Positions 9,501 through 10,215 of a DNA stretch of 10,215 nucleotides are shown piece by piece (position 1 is the stretch's first letter; the number at the start of each line of letters is the position of its first letter). A program made the position numbers and the translations under genes. The notes beneath the pieces are model-generated. The model was given only the letters and a program-made list of their open reading frames with translations. It was not told the origin of the DNA and did not search any database. Origin of the DNA: SAR86 cluster bacterium (lineage in GTDB: Bacteria > Pseudomonadota > Gammaproteobacteria > Pseudomonadales > Azotimanducaceae); assembly GCA_013204195.1 (NCBI GenBank), contig JABMOJ010000093.1:1-10215 (forward strand), read 5' to 3'.

Positions 9501-10214
9501 GAAAATCTGGAAGCCAAAGGCTATATGCGAGAGCAGCAGGGTGGTTTTGGCTTGGGCCAGCAGAGTGGTGGTGAGTCGGGTACCCGCAAGATCGGTGTTG
9601 AGTCAACCTATGAAGTGACGGAAGACCTCAGTATCAGCGGTGACGTTTACCGGGAAACAAATTTGCAGAGCGCCAGTAATCAAGATGTTGCTGCCTTGGG
9701 CATACAATACCAGGCCGACGAGTATTCGGTGAATGCCGGCCTGCGCACGGCAGTGAGCGACGCCGGCGGGCAAGACCAGGTGTCTAATCAGTTGACCCTG
9801 GGCGGTAACTATCGACTGCCCGATGGCAAAACCACGTTGAATGCCAGCGCTGACACACCGTTGGGTGGTCAGGGCCAGGCGGCAAACTTTCCGCAGCGCT
9901 TGCGAGTGGGGCTTGATTACGAGCTCAACGACAAGATCACCCTCAAGGCCGAGCAGGAATTTTCCTGGGGCGAAGAATTGAACAGTCAGAAAACCCGTAT
10001 TGGCATGAATGCCGGGTTGTGGGAGGGTGGTGAGTTGGTCACCAGTGTCAGTGCCGAAGACGAGGAAAATTCTCAGCGCCTGGCGGCGGTTGCCGGTCTC
10101 AAACAACGCTGGGAGATGAACGACAATTGGAGCTTTGACTTCGGTGTCGATCGATCCCAGACCGTCAAGGACTCAAGAGCACCGCCGGCCTTGGCGGTGC
10201 TCTTGAGTCCTTGA
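3525..10214 (+). CDS. Giant envelope protein: cadherin-like, DUF11-like, OmpA and beta-barrel domains (3' end probably truncated)
   Basis: At least 2,220 residues. A long leader (1-68) has the basic run KQKRVQQKRVQPK, a hydrophobic core (51-63) and cleavage near IFA. Then: residues 72-100, N-terminal block 'DILTNLVVLTYTGNG'; about 115-300, two cadherin-like repeats (DADQ, DVNEPP, EDPD); about 307-607 and 617-906, a duplicated module with 'TGEFVGY'-type and 'GEYRFPSVPAGDYRL'-type segments; about 910-1035, DUF11-like; about 1042-1155, carboxypeptidase-regulatory or SdrD-B-like fold; about 1165-1265, DUF11-like; about 1272-1380, OmpA C-terminal peptidoglycan-binding domain with GHTD (D1308), LSKARA (R1330) and GRSQNRRVEV; 1381-1665, further beta domains; about 1670 onward, strand-turn-strand pattern of an outer-membrane barrel. 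D1308 and R1330 match the diaminopimelate-binding Asp and Arg of OmpA. ATG 3525 lacks a Shine-Dalgarno site, and the only other in-frame starts (TTG 3675, ATG 3684) would remove the basic n-region. The TGA at 10212-10214 lies in the terminal inverted repeat and is probably not the true stop. Confidence 0.88.
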   Translation: MDTGDGAHSDVALSRIAKTENCLAPARATTFSVKQKRVQQKRVQPKAITGLLVMAFLCLTLLTPKIFAANNGDILTNLVVLTYTGNGTGVSSTVDVVFVDPSLPTAIGTTALALNCEIEPDCNSLIVENAVGQILGSLSATDADQATGHVFTVLDDDRFEVVTGKLKLKATLSVDFEVAPTIALTVRVVDAAGNIFDQVLVLNIRDVNEPPLNIVVDNRYVPPGSPGLAIGNISVEDPDLGEQHSYQILDDARFLIVDSVLRLAPDISLEADVRIPLAIIVTDKGGLTARLDVTVTTIAADIDRPRTSAVVTFLAPDPAGRELDIAPSACVPPAEFVVGQAEARDLVISQSGFETTVFAETAAYAVGDPLFISVKDADQNVLRLERETVTIKLSVATDSAEETVTLLETAVDSGEFVGYAYSTSQAPANNDCALTVAAREIITAVYTDVSDASDQQIAEALIAPVSFLFDDRTGLRVNGVILQLLDAVTDKPAAVRGDGPTFAIFPSSVRTGEPVSDAAGLIYVNAAGEYRFPSVPAGDYRLNIFNDQGLTFSNRPDAELQQLGNSAARSLVLTSTGPFRLSEASRGKPFHLSQGSMPRVDIAVQRKQRDLPPSMVTSAIIEFLQYSANPAVGAPVDVAETLCANGDRPQLMGFNNVVPPVPGVVNLLPTKTLNAGHPAFVRVTDPDQNSDQSVREKITIQLDVKASGDREYLLLTETGVNTGEFVGYIQTALGDTQTASCLLGVVKDEMVETTYIDAFDEADSVAAQILVDPFGKVFSARTGEPLDGATVTLIDVSTGELAKVFGDGPTFADYPNPIVTGSIVTDAAGLVYNYPDGKYRFPFVAPGNYRLAVSTLAADLIFPSIASIEDLQSLPGAPFALGDGYDGGVFNVPIGPPVNIDLPVDESVGDMFVSKQASKSIVAIGDFLQYRLSVQNTSATQVRGSLVLDRLPKGFRYQQGSLRVSGEKVPDPIVSADGRELQIPLPAVAEQSMDITYITEVTVGATKGPAINEARVIGALVSSTNVAQARVMVTDELFRNKAILIGQVSLAQCEAEPASPQDAAAVLDAESDQGTGLAGVRLFLEDGTYVITDDKGFWHIEGIKPGTHVVQLDVDSLPARYEASPCNASTRFAGSPYSQFVDVQGGTLWRADFKVQEKAPPESKVILEQTIKADSDGLWVAIQVSTVGDVAVTDVSAIYTVPDGWVIVPGTGTLDGQALSPSATIVGMVWKLGDILQEQELRFALAPKSNTQSSPMAPEIAIEVVDLRPRFGSRSTNLSAADIQALDELIISWHGKHWAEIQVVGHTDNVPVAPHNRQQFANNEVLSKARAKVVADYIKGKIVVDQITIVGAGDRYPIAVNSTVDGRSQNRRVEVVLKGVDIPGNSKRINANAEILNGESTVRLAFQSAGNKRGKTDSVTLPLNRLVGGFDRLNATVTAQAVGSWDAIEAELMPALLATRAPDVQGLISVVDGAHLANASNSVRFDMDSRLTPKLSVDGVEVSKEQIGFRMEDEATGKTIYNYIGVSFGEPGEHELLLQGFDSFGIARLEETANILRVGDIFSIHVADVSGNIADGTSPVKIRLELRDKAGEVIPAGSELQYKSDELRPLEKNMRLSDLSLARDGDYVKVSREGVVLFNPVSRSGSYRVSFKRNDAVEEVELFVEPEKRDWIMVGIAEGTVAHRTLSGNMQGLTEAGLDDELDAEGRVAFYAKGQIKGEYVLTMAYDTAKEKRNALQQTIDPNAYYSLYGDRSAVQYDAASREKLYLKLEKDQFYALFGDFSTGLSGNELSTYSRSLTGIKSEYKGEVFEFTGFVSEANQAFVKDEIRGDGTSGIYRLKANDVLINSEKIRIETRDRFHSQDIITARQMTRYVDYNIDYAAGTLFFKEPIFSQDTAFNPVFIVVDYELEGSGQSKLNAGGRIAYKPNENAEIGVTLITEGVQGREAELLGSDLKYQIDDNTEVRAEFAVSHSELDGETTTGSAALAEITHRSENLEAKGYMREQQGGFGLGQQSGGESGTRKIGVESTYEVTEDLSISGDVYRETNLQSASNQDVAALGIQYQADEYSVNAGLRTAVSDAGGQDQVSNQLTLGGNYRLPDGKTTLNASADTPLGGQGQAANFPQRLRVGLDYELNDKITLKAEQEFSWGEELNSQKTRIGMNAGLWEGGELVTSVSAEDEENSQRLAAVAGLKQRWEMNDNWSFDFGVDRSQTVKDSRAPPALAVLLSP
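3626..3655 (+). repeat. 15-bp perfect tandem repeat in the giant's leader codons
   Basis: GCAAAAAAGAGTCCA occurs twice back to back (3626-3640 and 3641-3655), and the first two bases of a third copy follow. The unit equals five codons and keeps the frame, giving KQKRVQQKRVQ. It doubles the positive charge just before the hydrophobic core of the signal peptide. The A6 run in each unit makes it a likely site of slippage or of copy-number change. Confidence 0.85.
3660..3694 (+). terminator. Intrinsic terminator-like hairpin inside the start of the giant gene
   Basis: AAAGCCATAACG (3660-3671) pairs perfectly over 12 bp with CGTTATGGCTTT (3680-3691) around an eight-base loop, and six T run from 3689 to 3694. 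This is the standard form of a Rho-independent terminator. It sits 146 bases after the stop of the third gene, where a terminator would be expected, yet codons 46-57 of the giant protein run through it and encode the signal-peptide core. It may act as an attenuator that ends most transcripts after the small genes unless ribosomes follow closely behind the polymerase. Confidence 0.7.
4443..6242 (+). repeat. Tandem duplication of a ~300-residue module within the giant gene
   Basis: Residues 307-607 and 617-906 of the giant protein align along their whole length with an offset of about 309 residues. Paired segments include 'TSAVVTFL' with 'TSAIIEFL', 'VDSGEFVGY' with 'VNTGEFVGY', 'GDGPTFAIFP' with 'GDGPTFADYP', and 'GEYRFPSVPAGDYRL' with 'GKYRFPFVAPGNYRL'. 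Cysteines 330/432 in the first copy correspond to 643/741 in the second. The DNA has diverged, so the duplication is old. Each copy ends in a prealbumin-like fold typical of extracellular stalk domains. Confidence 0.8.
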
Positions 10215-10215
10215 C
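10164..10215. repeat. Perfect 23-bp inverted repeat at the window edge
   Basis: The arm at 10164-10186 is the exact reverse complement of 10193-10215, with a six-base spacer GGCCTT. The left arm continues the coding sequence of the giant protein. The right arm adds eight unrelated residues (ALAVLLSP) and a TGA. The exact end of symmetry at the last base of the window suggests a fold-back artefact of amplification or assembly rather than a genuine element. A real hairpin cannot be excluded. Confidence 0.9.

Noticed and set aside
9603..10106. Minus-strand open frame of 167 codons opposite the giant gene
   Set aside because: It has no signal, domain or ribosome binding site. The opposite strand codes for a clear strand-turn barrel pattern. 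The same holds for other antisense frames such as 6408-6848, 7245-7631 and 171-584.

Overview
The window carries one run of secreted or outer-membrane protein genes, all on the + strand. Three small to mid-sized exported proteins (about 120-635, 739-2130, 2255-3514) are followed by a giant multidomain protein (from 3525 to the right edge). Every product begins with a Sec-type signal peptide. The giant has an OmpA-type peptidoglycan-binding domain and a C-terminal stretch of alternating amphipathic strands typical of an outer-membrane beta-barrel, so the host is a Gram-negative bacterium. A gammaproteobacterium or related proteobacterium is my inference from moderate GC, ordinary Shine-Dalgarno sites and the family mix. 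No tRNA, rRNA, CRISPR, transposase or phage gene is visible.

Layout. 1-119: AT-rich leader with no assignable gene. About 120-635: small single-domain DUF11-like exported protein. 636-738: short gap with a plausible sigma70 promoter and a good ribosome binding site. 739-2130: acidic, cysteine-containing exported protein. 2131-2254: gap with two consecutive hairpins. 2255-3514: paralogue of the preceding gene. 3525 to the end: giant protein. Its leader codons contain a 15-bp tandem repeat (3626-3655) and a textbook intrinsic-terminator hairpin (3660-3694). The last 52 bases form a perfect 23-bp inverted repeat that supplies the apparent stop codon of the giant gene. It looks like a contig-end fold-back, so the giant protein should be treated as 3'-truncated.

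How the genes may work together (inference). The giant has cadherin-like domains, a duplicated ~300-residue module, DUF11-like and carboxypeptidase-regulatory-like domains, an OmpA domain and a barrel-like end. It could anchor an envelope assembly to both peptidoglycan and outer membrane. The three smaller proteins share beta-sandwich motifs with it: an N-terminal 'TNxAxLTYT' motif in three of the four, and a similar last strand before the stop in the three small ones. They look like subunits or partners of the same surface structure. The terminator in the giant's leader suggests that expression of the giant is throttled relative to the small subunits. No function has been proven for such a set as far as I can recall, and adhesion or surface-fibre roles remain guesses.
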